A model generated the notes under the pieces. It had not been told where the DNA came from. It worked only from the letters and a program-made list of their open reading frames with translations, and ran no database searches. From the NCBI GenBank assembly GCA_900768135.1, contig CAAGBT010000091.1, positions 1-23,288 on the forward strand: a stretch of DNA of 23,288 nt, given 5' to 3'. This DNA is from an uncultured Oscillospiraceae bacterium (GTDB taxonomy: Bacteria; Bacillota; Clostridia; Oscillospirales; Oscillospiraceae). The first letter of the stretch is position 1. Each line of letters starts with the position of its first letter. Shown here in pieces: positions 1 through 6,737 of the stretch. Both the position numbers and the translations under genes were made by a program.

Positions 1-125
1 CAGGGGAGCAGGCTGCCGCCGCGGTAAAAGATCGTGACCAGCAGAAAACCGACCGCGACGGCAAAAACGATCTGGCACAGGTTATTGACCAGAGCCATAC
101 CGCTGCCGTTGAACAGGTTTCTCAT
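1..125 (-). CDS. Putative membrane protein, partial (C-terminus outside window)
   Basis: Only the first 41 residues are inside the window. They begin MRNLFNGSG and then contain one strongly hydrophobic stretch (about residues 11-34), so the protein probably enters the membrane close to its N-terminus. I do not recognise the family; a transporter is possible but unproven. It lies 41 bases downstream of the cysteine hydrolase on the same strand, so it is probably the last visible gene of the TetR-led operon. The start is uncertain: the AGGAG at 147-151 is ideally spaced for an ATG at 138, but that frame (MKKLYEK...) closes after 18 codons, while the ATG of the long open frame at 125 is about 21 bases from the ribosome site. 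Confidence 0.45.
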   Translation of the reverse strand, partial: MRNLFNGSGMALVNNLCQIVFAVAVGFLLVTIFYRGGSLLP

Positions 126-166
126 ATAGTTTTTTCATATCATTTTCTCCTGTGTAGCCGCGTCAA

Positions 167-661
167 TTACACACTTGCGGCTTGGGAAAGCGTCAGGACT
201 TCGCAGCCCTTGCTTTCATAATACGCAAGCAGCTCCGGCAGTTTCTTTTTATCGTAGCTGGTGATGCAGTCTGACAGCACATGAACGGCATAGCCGCTTT
301 TCCGCATATTATAGCAGGTGGATTTGATGCAGGCCGCAGCGTCTGCACCGACGACGTAAAACTCGGAAATTCCACGCTCCTGAATAAAGGTGGCAAACGC
401 CTCGCTGGTCAGTGCATTGCTTTTTGCCTTCGTAAAGATGTGGTCGGACACGACCTTCATTTCAGGGACAAGCTCTGCGCCGTGCGTGCCGGGCTTGAAG
501 GTCCTTGTTCCTGCCGACAGATTGTTGTGCTGTATGTAAACGACCCACAGCTCCTTTTGAACCGCCCAGTCAATGGCCGCGTTAACGTTTTCAATGATCT
601 CCCTGTAATTTTTGGTGATGTCGTTTTGCAGGTCGATCACGACCAATGCGATGTTTTTCAT
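167..661 (-). CDS. Cysteine hydrolase, isochorismatase-like family
   Basis: A 164-residue single-domain protein of the isochorismatase-like cysteine hydrolase superfamily, whose members hydrolyse small amides or enol ethers (nicotinamide, N-carbamoyl compounds, isochorismate). The catalytic triad is visible: Asp10 in VVIDLQND, Lys78 in IFTKAKSN and Cys111 in AAACIKST. The length is at the short end of the family (typically 160-220). The start at 661 is chosen because GGAGG lies about 8 bases upstream; a longer frame to 709 has no such site. The substrate cannot be read from the sequence: the metal-binding histidines typical of nicotinamidases are not evident, so a generic hydrolase is the safest call. 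It sits in a TetR-headed operon 73 bases after the Cys-rich mini-protein, which suggests induction by whatever ligand the TetR protein senses. Confidence 0.85.
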   Translation of the reverse strand: MKNIALVVIDLQNDITKNYREIIENVNAAIDWAVQKELWVVYIQHNNLSAGTRTFKPGTHGAELVPEMKVVSDHIFTKAKSNALTSEAFATFIQERGISEFYVVGADAAACIKSTCYNMRKSGYAVHVLSDCITSYDKKKLPELLAYYESKGCEVLTLSQAASV

Positions 662-734
662 TCTGTAATCCTCCCTGTTTTTTTCTTGAAAGCAACAAAC
701 GCAGCGCAAACCAATACTGCGGTCTGCACTGCGT

Positions 735-884
735 CTAAGCGTCTGGCATTTTGATTTCTTTAATTCTACCGTCCTTAAAACGGACCACGCAGGTGTATTT
801 GCACTTGGGGCAGAATAGGGGAATCCCTCTAATACCGTGCGCGGCCGTATCTGCGTTTTTGCTTTGCGCCAGCCTGTTCTTCAT
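735..884 (-). CDS. Small Cys-rich KTR-type protein, N-terminally shortened
   Basis: A 49-residue protein whose second half (GIPLFCPKCKYTC then a basic segment and IKMPDA) resembles the C-terminal half of the Cys_rich_KTR family, small zinc-ribbon-like proteins often found beside tetracycline-resistance and Tn916-type conjugative elements. The first CPxCGxKTR knuckle of that family is missing; residues 1-19 are unrelated and polar, so only Cys25, Cys28 and Cys32 remain. The start is well supported: its ATG overlaps the stop of the TetR gene (ATGA) and a GCAGGAGGA ribosome site lies about 7 bases upstream, inside the TetR coding end. Translational coupling to TetR is therefore likely. No biochemical function is established for the family. 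The assignment comes from recalled family consensus and was not searched. Confidence 0.6.
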   Translation of the reverse strand: MKNRLAQSKNADTAAHGIRGIPLFCPKCKYTCVVRFKDGRIKEIKMPDA

Positions 885-1453
885 GCCATTTCCTCCTGCG
901 CCGCCAATATTGCGCCCCGATACGCCCGCTCCAACTGAGAATGGATAAGCGCCTCGTCGTATTGCAGCGAATTGTTGGCGATGATGCTCGCGTACCCGTG
1001 GGCAAACAGGAAGACCGTTAGGAAGACCTTTTTCGTTTGTTCCATACTGATCCCCAAGGCGTTCTGCATCGCCGAAAGGACAGGGGTAAGCTCCTCGGCG
1101 TCGATCAGCTCAAGCAGGGTCTTTCCGCTGAAATAGTCCGACTGAAACAAAAAACGGAACAAATGCGGCTCTTCGATGGCAAAGCGGATATAATTCATTC
1201 CGATCCCAAGCGCAGCACCATTCGGCAGCTTTTTCACGCTCATCAGATATTCCGAATGATAACCGTCTGCCTTTGCATATACCGTTCTTTTCAGTTCTTC
1301 AATCGTTGCAAAGTGATACATGACGGGTTGTGTGCAGCAATGCAGCCGCTCCGAAACAGTCCTTGCGTTGATGCTCTCCGCTCCTGCTTCGCGGGTGATC
1401 GCAAAGGCTGCGTCAATAATCATTTCTTTTGTGATTCTGGCTTTGGCAGGCAT
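881..1453 (-). CDS. TetR/AcrR-family transcriptional regulator
   Basis: A 190-residue TetR-type repressor. The N-terminal helix-turn-helix spans about residues 8-54 (ITKEMIIDAAFAITREAG, then the recognition region around RTVSERLHCCTQPVMYHF), followed by an all-helical ligand-binding region. The final F/Y contact pattern of TetR recognition helices is present as PVMYHF. The start has GAGGTG about 7 bases upstream. It is the first gene of a leftward operon (TetR, Cys-rich mini-protein, cysteine hydrolase, membrane protein), and a palindrome covering its promoter's -10 and start region makes autorepression likely. The ligand is unknown. Residues Cys39-Cys40 in the recognition region are unusual and could be redox-responsive, but that is only a guess. 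Confidence 0.9.
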   Translation of the reverse strand: MPAKARITKEMIIDAAFAITREAGAESINARTVSERLHCCTQPVMYHFATIEELKRTVYAKADGYHSEYLMSVKKLPNGAALGIGMNYIRFAIEEPHLFRFLFQSDYFSGKTLLELIDAEELTPVLSAMQNALGISMEQTKKVFLTVFLFAHGYASIIANNSLQYDEALIHSQLERAYRGAILAAQEEMA

Positions 1454-1469
1454 AGGCGCACCTCAATAT

Positions 1470-1499
1470 ATAATCTGAATTATATATAACAAAGATTAT
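1470..1499. promoter_or_regulatory. Candidate TetR operator (30-bp palindrome)
   Basis: Outer arms ATAATCT (1470-1476) and AGATTAT (1493-1499) are exact inverted repeats and the central ten bases (1480-1489, TTATATATAA) are themselves a palindrome on the same axis; only the three-base blocks between them do not match. The palindrome overlaps the -10 box and the expected transcription start of the leftward TetR promoter, the usual position of a TetR autorepression site. Confidence 0.6.
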
Positions 1500-1523
1500 G
1501 CAACGGGAAGAATGAATTGTCAA
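1495..1523 (-). promoter_or_regulatory. Sigma-A-type promoter of the TetR operon
   Basis: Read leftward: -35 TTGACA (1523-1518, perfect), a 17-base spacer, and -10 CATAAT (1500-1495). The expected start is near 1488, inside the palindrome, about 35 bases before the TetR ATG. Confidence 0.7.
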
Positions 1524-1540
1524 CCCTTAAATAGGAAAAT

Positions 1541-1588
1541 ATGAAGAAAAACAAAGCTCCTCGAAATCATACGATTTCGAGGAGCTTT
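1541..1588 (-). terminator. Rho-independent terminator of tRNA-Arg
   Basis: A perfect 16-bp stem (1573-1588 with 1553-1568, loop of four bases) followed leftward by GTTTTTCTTC. The first stem base is the last A of the encoded CCA end of the tRNA, so terminator and mature tRNA touch. Confidence 0.9.
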
Positions 1589-1664
1589 GGTACGCCGTGA
1601 GGAATTCGAATCCCCGGCCTTCTGGTCCGTAGCCAGACGCTCTATCCAGCTGAGCTAACGGCGC
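1588..1664 (-). tRNA. tRNA-Arg (anticodon ACG)
   Basis: Reading leftward the sequence folds as a standard cloverleaf: acceptor GCGCCGT pairs with ACGGCGT (the first pair is G-U), D-arm TAGCTCAGCTGGATAGAGC, anticodon stem TCTGG/CCAGA with loop CTACGGA (anticodon ACG), a short variable loop, and T-arm with GGTTCGAATCC-type loop (GGATTCGAATTCC). The discriminator is A and the CCA end is encoded. ACG, read with inosine at the first position, serves the CGN arginine codons that are abundant in this genome region. Confidence 0.96.
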
Positions 1665-1689
1665 ATGTCTCATGTCGGACAACACTGTC

Positions 1690-1718
1690 ATAGTAGCACA
1701 CCCTTTTTGAAAATGCAA
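1690..1718 (-). promoter_or_regulatory. Promoter of tRNA-Arg
   Basis: Read leftward: -35 TTGCAT (1718-1713), 17-base spacer, -10 TACTAT (1695-1690). The predicted start lies about 19 bases before the tRNA 5' end. Confidence 0.6.
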
Positions 1719-1767
1719 GAGGAAATTTCAAATTTTCGGAAAAATTTTGCGGGAGGAAGGAAGAGGT

Positions 1768-1796
1768 TTGACAGTGGGACACGCGTTGGGTAAAAT
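1768..1796 (+). promoter_or_regulatory. Promoter of the MoxR-VWA operon
   Basis: -35 TTGACA (1768-1773), 17-base spacer, -10 TAAAAT (1791-1796). The predicted start is about 30 bases before the ATG at 1833. Confidence 0.75.
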
Positions 1797-1832
1797 GATC
1801 CCATTCAGATATCACGAAAAAGGAGCATGACC

Positions 1833-2648
1833 ATGCAGAATACATTTCGCGGAAGCAAAAACTACGTTGCGAGTCCCGAGCTGATGAACGCAGTGAACAT
1901 TGCTGTGGCGCTGAAAAAGCCGCTGCTCATTAAGGGCGAACCCGGGACGGGGAAGACGATGCTCGCGCAGGCCGTGTCCGAAGCGCTGGGCAAAAAGCTG
2001 ATCATCTGGAGCGTAAAATCCACCACCAAGGCGCAGGACGGCCTGTATGTCTACGATGTGGTGCAGCGCCTGTACGACAGTCAGTTCGGCTCCGCCGGCG
2101 TGGACGACATTGCAAAATACATCAAGCTTGGCAAGCTTGGCGAGGCGTTTTCGTCTGATGAGCAGGTCGTGCTGCTCATCGATGAAGTGGATAAGGCCGA
2201 TCTTGAGTTTCCAAACGATCTGCTGTGGGAGCTGGACAAGATGGAATTCTACATTCCGGAGACGAAGGAAACGGTGAAGGCGAGGCACCGTCCCATCGTG
2301 ATCATCACTTCAAACGCGGAGAAGGAGCTGCCGGATGCTTTCCTGCGCCGCTGTATCTTTCATTATATCGAATTCCCGGATCAGGAGCAGATGGAGCGGA
2401 TCATCCGCGTTCACTTTGACCATATCGATGAGACGCTGCTTGCGCAGGCGATGCAGGCGTTCTACTATCTGCGTTCCATCGATTCGATCGAAAAAAAGCC
2501 CAGCACATCGGAGCTGGTGGATTGGATCCGCGCGCTGGAGCTTGCAGGCGTAGACACATCGCGCATCGCGCGCGAGCTTCCGTTTATCGGCGTGCTGCTG
2601 AAAAAGGACAAGGATATTTCCGCCGTTCAGCGCCGCCTGCGCCGGTAA
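1833..2648 (+). CDS. MoxR-family AAA+ ATPase
   Basis: A 271-residue ATPase of the MoxR branch of AAA+ proteins, thought to act as chaperones that remodel or insert cofactors into partner proteins together with a VWA-domain protein. Walker A is GEPGTGKT (35-42), Walker B LLIDEVDK (114-121), and sensor-1 lies in IVIITSNAEKELPDAFLRRC, which also carries the arginine-finger region. The C-terminal small helical domain follows. The start at 1833 is preferred over an ATG two codons upstream because AGGAG (1821-1825) is seven bases from it but only one base from the earlier ATG. The next gene encodes a VWA protein after a six-base gap, the classical MoxR pairing. The client is not shown by the context. 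Confidence 0.92.
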   Translation: MQNTFRGSKNYVASPELMNAVNIAVALKKPLLIKGEPGTGKTMLAQAVSEALGKKLIIWSVKSTTKAQDGLYVYDVVQRLYDSQFGSAGVDDIAKYIKLGKLGEAFSSDEQVVLLIDEVDKADLEFPNDLLWELDKMEFYIPETKETVKARHRPIVIITSNAEKELPDAFLRRCIFHYIEFPDQEQMERIIRVHFDHIDETLLAQAMQAFYYLRSIDSIEKKPSTSELVDWIRALELAGVDTSRIARELPFIGVLLKKDKDISAVQRRLRR

Positions 2649-2654
2649 GCGCGT

Positions 2655-3851
2655 ATGTTTACCGGATTTTTCTATCTGCTGCGCGCACACGGCTTTTCCG
2701 TCAGCCTGAATGAGTGGATGACGCTGCTGGAGGGGCTGACGCTGAACCTGCAGCGCACCTCGCTTACGGGCTTTTACGAGCTGTGCCGCGCGGTGCTGGT
2801 CAAATCGGAGGCAGACTACGACAAATTTGACCAGATCTTTCTGGAATACTTCGACGGCGTGCCTTATGAGGGAGACCTGCCCGAGGAGCTGCTGGACTGG
2901 CTGAACCATCCGGAGAATGCGCTGGAGGAGCTGCGCCGCTTTTTACAGACGCAGGGATATGAGCCGAAAACGATCGAGGAGATCCTCAAGGGGTTTGAGG
3001 AGCGGCTCAGGGAGCAGACCGAAGAGCATAACGGCGGCTCATACTGGATCGGTACGCGCGGATACTCCAATTTCGGCAACAGCGGACACAGTCCGCAGGG
3101 GATCCGCGTGGGCGGGCAGAGTATGCATAGGCGCGCGTTTCAGGTGGCGGGGGAGCGCAGATTCCGCGACTTCCGCAGGGACAACGTGCTGGACATCCGG
3201 CAGTTTCAGATGGCCTTCCGCCTGCTGCGCCAGTATTCGGCGCAGACGCAGGAGGCAAAGACGGAATTCGACGTGGACGGCACCATCCGCGATACCTGCG
3301 ACAATGCCGGCACGCTCTCCGTGCGCTACAAGCGCCCGCGCCGCAACAGCGTTAAGGTGCTGATGCTGATGGATTCCGGCGGCTCCATGGCTTACTATTC
3401 GCGCCTTTGCTCCATGCTCTTTCAGGCCGCGAAGCAGTCTAACCACTTCAAGGAGCTGCATGTTTACTACTTCCACAACTGCATCTACTCCAGCGTATAT
3501 ACCGACCCGCGGATGTACCGCGAACACGCTGTGCCAACGGACTGGATCCTGCAAAATTATGGCAGCGATTATAAAGTCATCCTGGTCGGCGATGCGCTGA
3601 TGGATCTGTATGAGCTGACGGGCAAGCGGTATGACTCGCGCACCGGCGAGGCGCGCTGGTCAGGACTCGATCAGTTCAAGCGCTTCCGCGAGCATTACGA
3701 TCATCTTATCTGGCTCAACCCGGAGGAGCCGCCGCGCTACGGCGGCTACTGGGGCGAGAGCTACTTCCATATCGCGCGCGTTGTGGATATGTATCCGCTG
3801 ACGGTGGAGGGGCTGGAACGCGGCATGAAAAAGCTGCTGGTGAACCGCTGA
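2655..3851 (+). CDS. VWA-domain protein, CoxE-like, partner of MoxR
   Basis: A 398-residue cytoplasmic protein with no signal peptide or membrane segment. An N-terminal helical region (to about residue 120) and a basic linker containing GGxxHSPQGIRVGGQS precede a von Willebrand A fold. The metal-site (MIDAS) motif DSGGS is at 240-244, and a later VILVGDALMD supplies the distal acidic residues. Family knowledge places such proteins with MoxR ATPases, where the VWA domain docks the client. The very close spacing to the ATPase, with only a weak ribosome site, suggests translational coupling. No client gene such as a dehydrogenase is adjacent; the operon ends at the terminator just downstream. 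Confidence 0.88.
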   Translation: MFTGFFYLLRAHGFSVSLNEWMTLLEGLTLNLQRTSLTGFYELCRAVLVKSEADYDKFDQIFLEYFDGVPYEGDLPEELLDWLNHPENALEELRRFLQTQGYEPKTIEEILKGFEERLREQTEEHNGGSYWIGTRGYSNFGNSGHSPQGIRVGGQSMHRRAFQVAGERRFRDFRRDNVLDIRQFQMAFRLLRQYSAQTQEAKTEFDVDGTIRDTCDNAGTLSVRYKRPRRNSVKVLMLMDSGGSMAYYSRLCSMLFQAAKQSNHFKELHVYYFHNCIYSSVYTDPRMYREHAVPTDWILQNYGSDYKVILVGDALMDLYELTGKRYDSRTGEARWSGLDQFKRFREHYDHLIWLNPEEPPRYGGYWGESYFHIARVVDMYPLTVEGLERGMKKLLVNR

Positions 3852-3886
3852 CGGCGGGAAATGCAGAGCATGGAACCGGATAGGGG

Positions 3887-3927
3887 AAAAGGGGGAAGCG
3901 GCTTCGCGGAAGCCGCTTCCCCCTTTT
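3887..3927. terminator. Bidirectional terminator between VWA and ECF-S genes
   Basis: A 19-bp inverted repeat (3887-3905 with 3909-3927, three-base loop) with A-rich and T-rich flanks on opposite sides. It lies between two convergent genes and can serve both. Confidence 0.9.
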
Positions 3928-3946
3928 GTGATTTTTACCGGCGGGT

Positions 3947-4462
3947 TCAGTCCTTGAGCGCCTTGCGCAGCGCGGGAACGACCAGCAGCGACAGCGCGCC
4001 GCCAATGAGCGCAGTGACGAGCTGCGGCCAGGAAAACGATGCCGAGAGTGCCGCGACCTTTTCGGCGGGGAGGCCCATCGAGGGCAGCAGAAGCTGCGTG
4101 ATCACACCCCACAGCACTGCAAATTTGCACACTGCCGCCGCGGCGACGCCAACAGCGTTCGCGCCTGGGAAGCGGAGCTTGCGGTCAAGCAGCGCCAGCA
4201 CGACGACCAGCACAAGGTTGCCCAGCGCAATGGCAGGTACAAGGCGCAGGATCGGCGTGCCGATCCCCAGCAGGAAGGCGCAGAATGGAGAGAGGATGGC
4301 AACGGCAGCGCCGCACCACAGGCCGCCGATAAGCGCGGCGACAGCAAGGATCAGATTGACGCAGGAGCCGGTGACGAACTGCCCCATGGACTTGGTGAGA
4401 TACTGCACCGCAACAAGCAGCGCGATGAGCAGCGCGGTGCGGGTAAGCTGTTTGACATTCAT
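3947..4462 (-). CDS. ECF transporter S-component-like membrane protein
   Basis: A 171-residue, very hydrophobic protein with five to six predicted membrane helices, starting MNVKQLTRTALLIALLVAVQ. Length, the N-terminal LTRTALLIALLVA segment and the later CGAAVAILSPFCAFLLGIG region resemble substrate-binding S components of energy-coupling-factor vitamin/cofactor importers. Such proteins need the EcfA/EcfT energising module, which is not in this window, so a shared module is implied. The substrate is not predictable. The start at 4462 has AAGGAGGAA ten or so bases upstream. It is divergent from a Crp/Fnr gene, and a perfect inverted repeat at 4520-4537 sits where an activator of this gene would bind. 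Confidence 0.75.
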   Translation of the reverse strand: MNVKQLTRTALLIALLVAVQYLTKSMGQFVTGSCVNLILAVAALIGGLWCGAAVAILSPFCAFLLGIGTPILRLVPAIALGNLVLVVVLALLDRKLRFPGANAVGVAAAAVCKFAVLWGVITQLLLPSMGLPAEKVAALSASFSWPQLVTALIGGALSLLVVPALRKALKD

Positions 4463-4477
4463 GGCAAAAATTCCTCC

Positions 4478-4506
4478 TTGAAAAGCTGAGAGTACTATAC
4501 TATAGT
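4478..4506 (+). promoter_or_regulatory. Promoter of the Crp/Fnr-type gene
   Basis: -35 TTGAAA (4478-4483), 17-base spacer, -10 TATAGT (4501-4506). The -10 falls in a 12-bp palindrome ATACTATAGTAT (4497-4508), so a leftward -10 (TATAGT, 4499-4494) is also available for the divergent S-component gene. Confidence 0.6.
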
Positions 4507-4519
4507 ATTTCTGAAAAAT

Positions 4520-4537
4520 CTGTTGCCGTGGCAACAG
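4520..4537. promoter_or_regulatory. Perfect 18-bp inverted repeat, candidate Crp/Fnr operator
   Basis: CTGTTGCC and GGCAACAG flank a two-base centre. It carries the TTG...CAA half-site features common to Crp/Fnr-family operators, although the half-sites are closer together than in FNR boxes. It lies just downstream of the predicted start of the rightward regulator gene and upstream of the leftward S-component promoter. Confidence 0.55.
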
Positions 4538-4549
4538 CAGGAGGAAAAT

Positions 4550-5242
4550 ATGGAGTATACCGAACTGCTGAAGGAGCTGCCGCTGTTTGCCGGTATCGCC
4601 GAAGAAGAGATCCCAAAGCTGTGCAGCGCCTTCGGCTGCCGCACGCGCCGGATCGAAAAGGGAAGCCTGCTGTGGAGTGCGGGCGAGCGCGTGACGTCGG
4701 CGGGGATCGTGCTTTCCGGCTGTATCCGCGCCGAGCAGACCGACAGCAACGGTACGCTGCGGGTGATCGCGCTGCACCGCGCCGGCGCGCTGTTCGGCGA
4801 TGTGCTGATGTCCTCGCAGATGCAGAAAAGCCCTGTGGATATCGTAGCGGCGGAGGAGACGGAGGTTCTCTTTCTCCCGCTTGCGAATATCATGCGGGAG
4901 GAGGGCGGCGCGCTTGCCGCCGCGCGCACACGCTTCCGGCTCAATCTGCTGGGCGAGCTTTCGGATAAATACTGGGCGCTTTATCGCCGCATCGGCCTGC
5001 TAAGCGCACCCGGGATGCGCGCGCGTATTGCACGTTACCTGCTTGACGAGCAGGAAAGGCAGGAAACGGACCGGCTGCTGCTGCCGCTGACGCGCGAGAC
5101 CATGGCGTCGCTCCTTGGCGTGAACCGCAGTGCACTCAGCCGGGAGCTGTCGCGCATGGAGAAAGAGGGAATGATCCGACTGGAGCGGGGAGGCGCGGCG
5201 CTGCTCCGCCCGGCGGCGCTGCGCGCGGCAGCCGGACGGTAA
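4550..5242 (+). CDS. Crp/Fnr-family transcriptional regulator
   Basis: A 230-residue regulator with an N-terminal cyclic-nucleotide-binding-type beta roll (about residues 8-120), a long dimer helix and a C-terminal winged helix. The recognition region reads TMASLLGVNRSALSRELSRM near residues 184-203; relative to E. coli FNR the position equivalent to Glu209 is Ser while the Ser-Arg pair is kept. There is no FNR-type N-terminal cysteine cluster, and the cAMP-contacting residues of CRP are not apparent, so the signal is unknown. The start at 4550 is set by GGAGG seven bases upstream. A palindrome between its promoter and its ribosome site suggests autoregulation. Confidence 0.9.
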   Translation: MEYTELLKELPLFAGIAEEEIPKLCSAFGCRTRRIEKGSLLWSAGERVTSAGIVLSGCIRAEQTDSNGTLRVIALHRAGALFGDVLMSSQMQKSPVDIVAAEETEVLFLPLANIMREEGGALAAARTRFRLNLLGELSDKYWALYRRIGLLSAPGMRARIARYLLDEQERQETDRLLLPLTRETMASLLGVNRSALSRELSRMEKEGMIRLERGGAALLRPAALRAAAGR

Positions 5243-5268
5243 AGCGCGGGAATTTCCACGCGGCGCAC

Positions 5269-5297
5269 TTGATTTTGACGCGCGGAAGGAGTATAAT
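5269..5297 (+). promoter_or_regulatory. Promoter of serine acetyltransferase gene
   Basis: -35 TTGATT (5269-5274), 17-base spacer, -10 TATAAT (5292-5297), about 40 bases before the ATG. No T-box or SAM-riboswitch structure is visible between promoter and gene. Confidence 0.7.
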
Positions 5298-5340
5298 TTT
5301 TCTCTGATTATTCATCCTGACGGATTAGGAGGACGTTTGC

Positions 5341-6231
5341 ATGGACAGGGAAAAGAAAAACAGGATCATTCGTGTTGCCGCTGCGAGCGTAGCGGAAAAC
5401 TACCGCAGTTCCAATATTCCCATGTACGGCGATGCGCTGCGTATGCCCTCGCGCGACGCGGTGATCGAGATCATCCGCGACTGCCAGAAGCTGCTGTTTC
5501 CCGTGTACTACGGCAACCGCGACCTGCTGAAGCTGCCGCCGGAGCAGTACAGCGCGCTTCTGATGGAGCATATCCATGAAAAGCTGACGCGCCAGATTGC
5601 GCTGACAATGGCGGAGAGCGAAGAGAATTATGCGCGCGCGTATGAGATCAGCAACGATTTCATTGAGCGGATGCCTGACATCCAGAAGCTTCTGATGAAG
5701 GATCTTGCCGCAAACTTCGACGGCGACCCTGCCGCCTACAGCATGGAAGAGGTCATCCTGTCCTATCCGGGACTGTTCGCCATCTTCATTTACCGTATCG
5801 CTCATGAGCTGTATGCGCGCAAGGTGGCGATGATCCCGCGCATGATGACCGAATACGCACACTCGCAGACGGGCATTGATATCAACCCTGGCGCAAGGAT
5901 CGGCGAGTACTTCTTCATCGACCACGGCACGGGCATCGTTGTGGGCGAAACGACGGTCATCGGCGACAATGTGAAGATGTATCAGGGCGCAACGCTCGGC
6001 GCGCTTTCGCCTGTCGGGATGCCGACGAATCCGGACGAACGCCGCCATCCCAAGATCGGCAACAACGTTGTGATCTACGCGAACTCCACGCTGCTTGGCG
6101 GCGCAACGGAGGTCGGCGACAATGTGGTCATCGGCGGCAATGCGTTTTTGACCTCCTCGGTCGCGCCGAACACGGTCGTGAGCGTGAAGACGCCGGAGAT
6201 GAACTTCCGCGGAAAGCGGCATAAGGAATGA
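5341..6231 (+). CDS. cysE: Serine O-acetyltransferase
   Basis: A 296-residue enzyme that transfers acetyl from acetyl-CoA to serine, giving O-acetylserine, the first committed step of cysteine synthesis. An N-terminal helical region (about 1-165) is followed by a left-handed beta-helix made of hexapeptide repeats. The catalytic Asp-His pair is D194-H195 in FIDHGTGIVVGETTVIG, matching the DH of E. coli CysE, and H174 lies in HSQTGIDINPGARIG. Length and layout fit the longer EpsC/SatA type rather than the short Bacillus CysE. AGGAGG is eight bases before the ATG. The neighbouring gene overlaps its stop, but no cysteine synthase is adjacent. Confidence 0.92.
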   Translation: MDREKKNRIIRVAAASVAENYRSSNIPMYGDALRMPSRDAVIEIIRDCQKLLFPVYYGNRDLLKLPPEQYSALLMEHIHEKLTRQIALTMAESEENYARAYEISNDFIERMPDIQKLLMKDLAANFDGDPAAYSMEEVILSYPGLFAIFIYRIAHELYARKVAMIPRMMTEYAHSQTGIDINPGARIGEYFFIDHGTGIVVGETTVIGDNVKMYQGATLGALSPVGMPTNPDERRHPKIGNNVVIYANSTLLGGATEVGDNVVIGGNAFLTSSVAPNTVVSVKTPEMNFRGKRHKE

Positions 6232-6695
6232 TCCTGACGGAAAGCGCGCGCCTCCGCCTGCGGACGATGCGCTGCGGTGATCTGGAGGAATTGTATGCCC
6301 TGCTTTCGGACGCTGAGGTGATGCGCTGGCTGGAGCCGCCCTTTACGCGCGAACAGGCGGAGCGGTTTTTACAGCAGGCGGGACTTTCCGATCCGCCGCT
6401 CATCTATGCTGCGGAAAATGCGGAGGGGGAGTTTCTCGGTTACGCCATCTATCACGACTATGACGATCACAGCCGGGAACTTGGCTGGGTGCTCAGACAA
6501 TCTGCGTGGCGTAAGGGCTATGCAGGCGAAATGACGGCTCTTCTGACCGTGCTTGCGCGGCGGGAGGGAAAGGACGCCGTGATTGAATGCACCCCCGAAC
6601 AAACCGTGAGCGCCCACATTGCACGCAGGCATGGCTTTTCCTATGAGGGCCGCGCGGACGGCTGCGATAGTTACCGTCTGCGCTGCAAAGAATAG
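6228..6695 (+). CDS. GNAT-family N-acetyltransferase
   Basis: A 155-residue protein of the RimJ/RimL-like branch of GNAT acetyltransferases. It starts with TESARLRLRTMRCGDLEELY, typical of that branch, contains the strand/CoA region around ELGWVLRQSAWRKGYAGEM (the GxxGxA-like CoA loop being RKGYAGE) and ends with the common HGFSYEGR motif. The acceptor is unknown: ribosomal protein N-termini, small amines or an antibiotic are all possible for the family. The ATG overlaps the cysE stop (ATGA), so translation is probably coupled and the two genes form one transcript ending at the terminator directly after. Confidence 0.85.
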   Translation: MILTESARLRLRTMRCGDLEELYALLSDAEVMRWLEPPFTREQAERFLQQAGLSDPPLIYAAENAEGEFLGYAIYHDYDDHSRELGWVLRQSAWRKGYAGEMTALLTVLARREGKDAVIECTPEQTVSAHIARRHGFSYEGRADGCDSYRLRCKE

Positions 6696-6731
6696 AAAAG
6701 AGAGGTTTTCCTTCCGGAAAACCTCTCTTTT
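6696..6731. terminator. Bidirectional terminator between GNAT and asnA
   Basis: A perfect 16-bp stem (6696-6711 with 6716-6731, loop TTCC) with terminal A and T runs, starting at the base after the GNAT stop codon. It ends both the rightward and the leftward transcript. Confidence 0.9.
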
Positions 6732-6737
6732 TTGAAA

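Noticed and set aside
1827..1835. First ATG of the MoxR gene as start
   Set aside because: Only one base separates it from AGGAG; the ATG two codons later has proper spacing.
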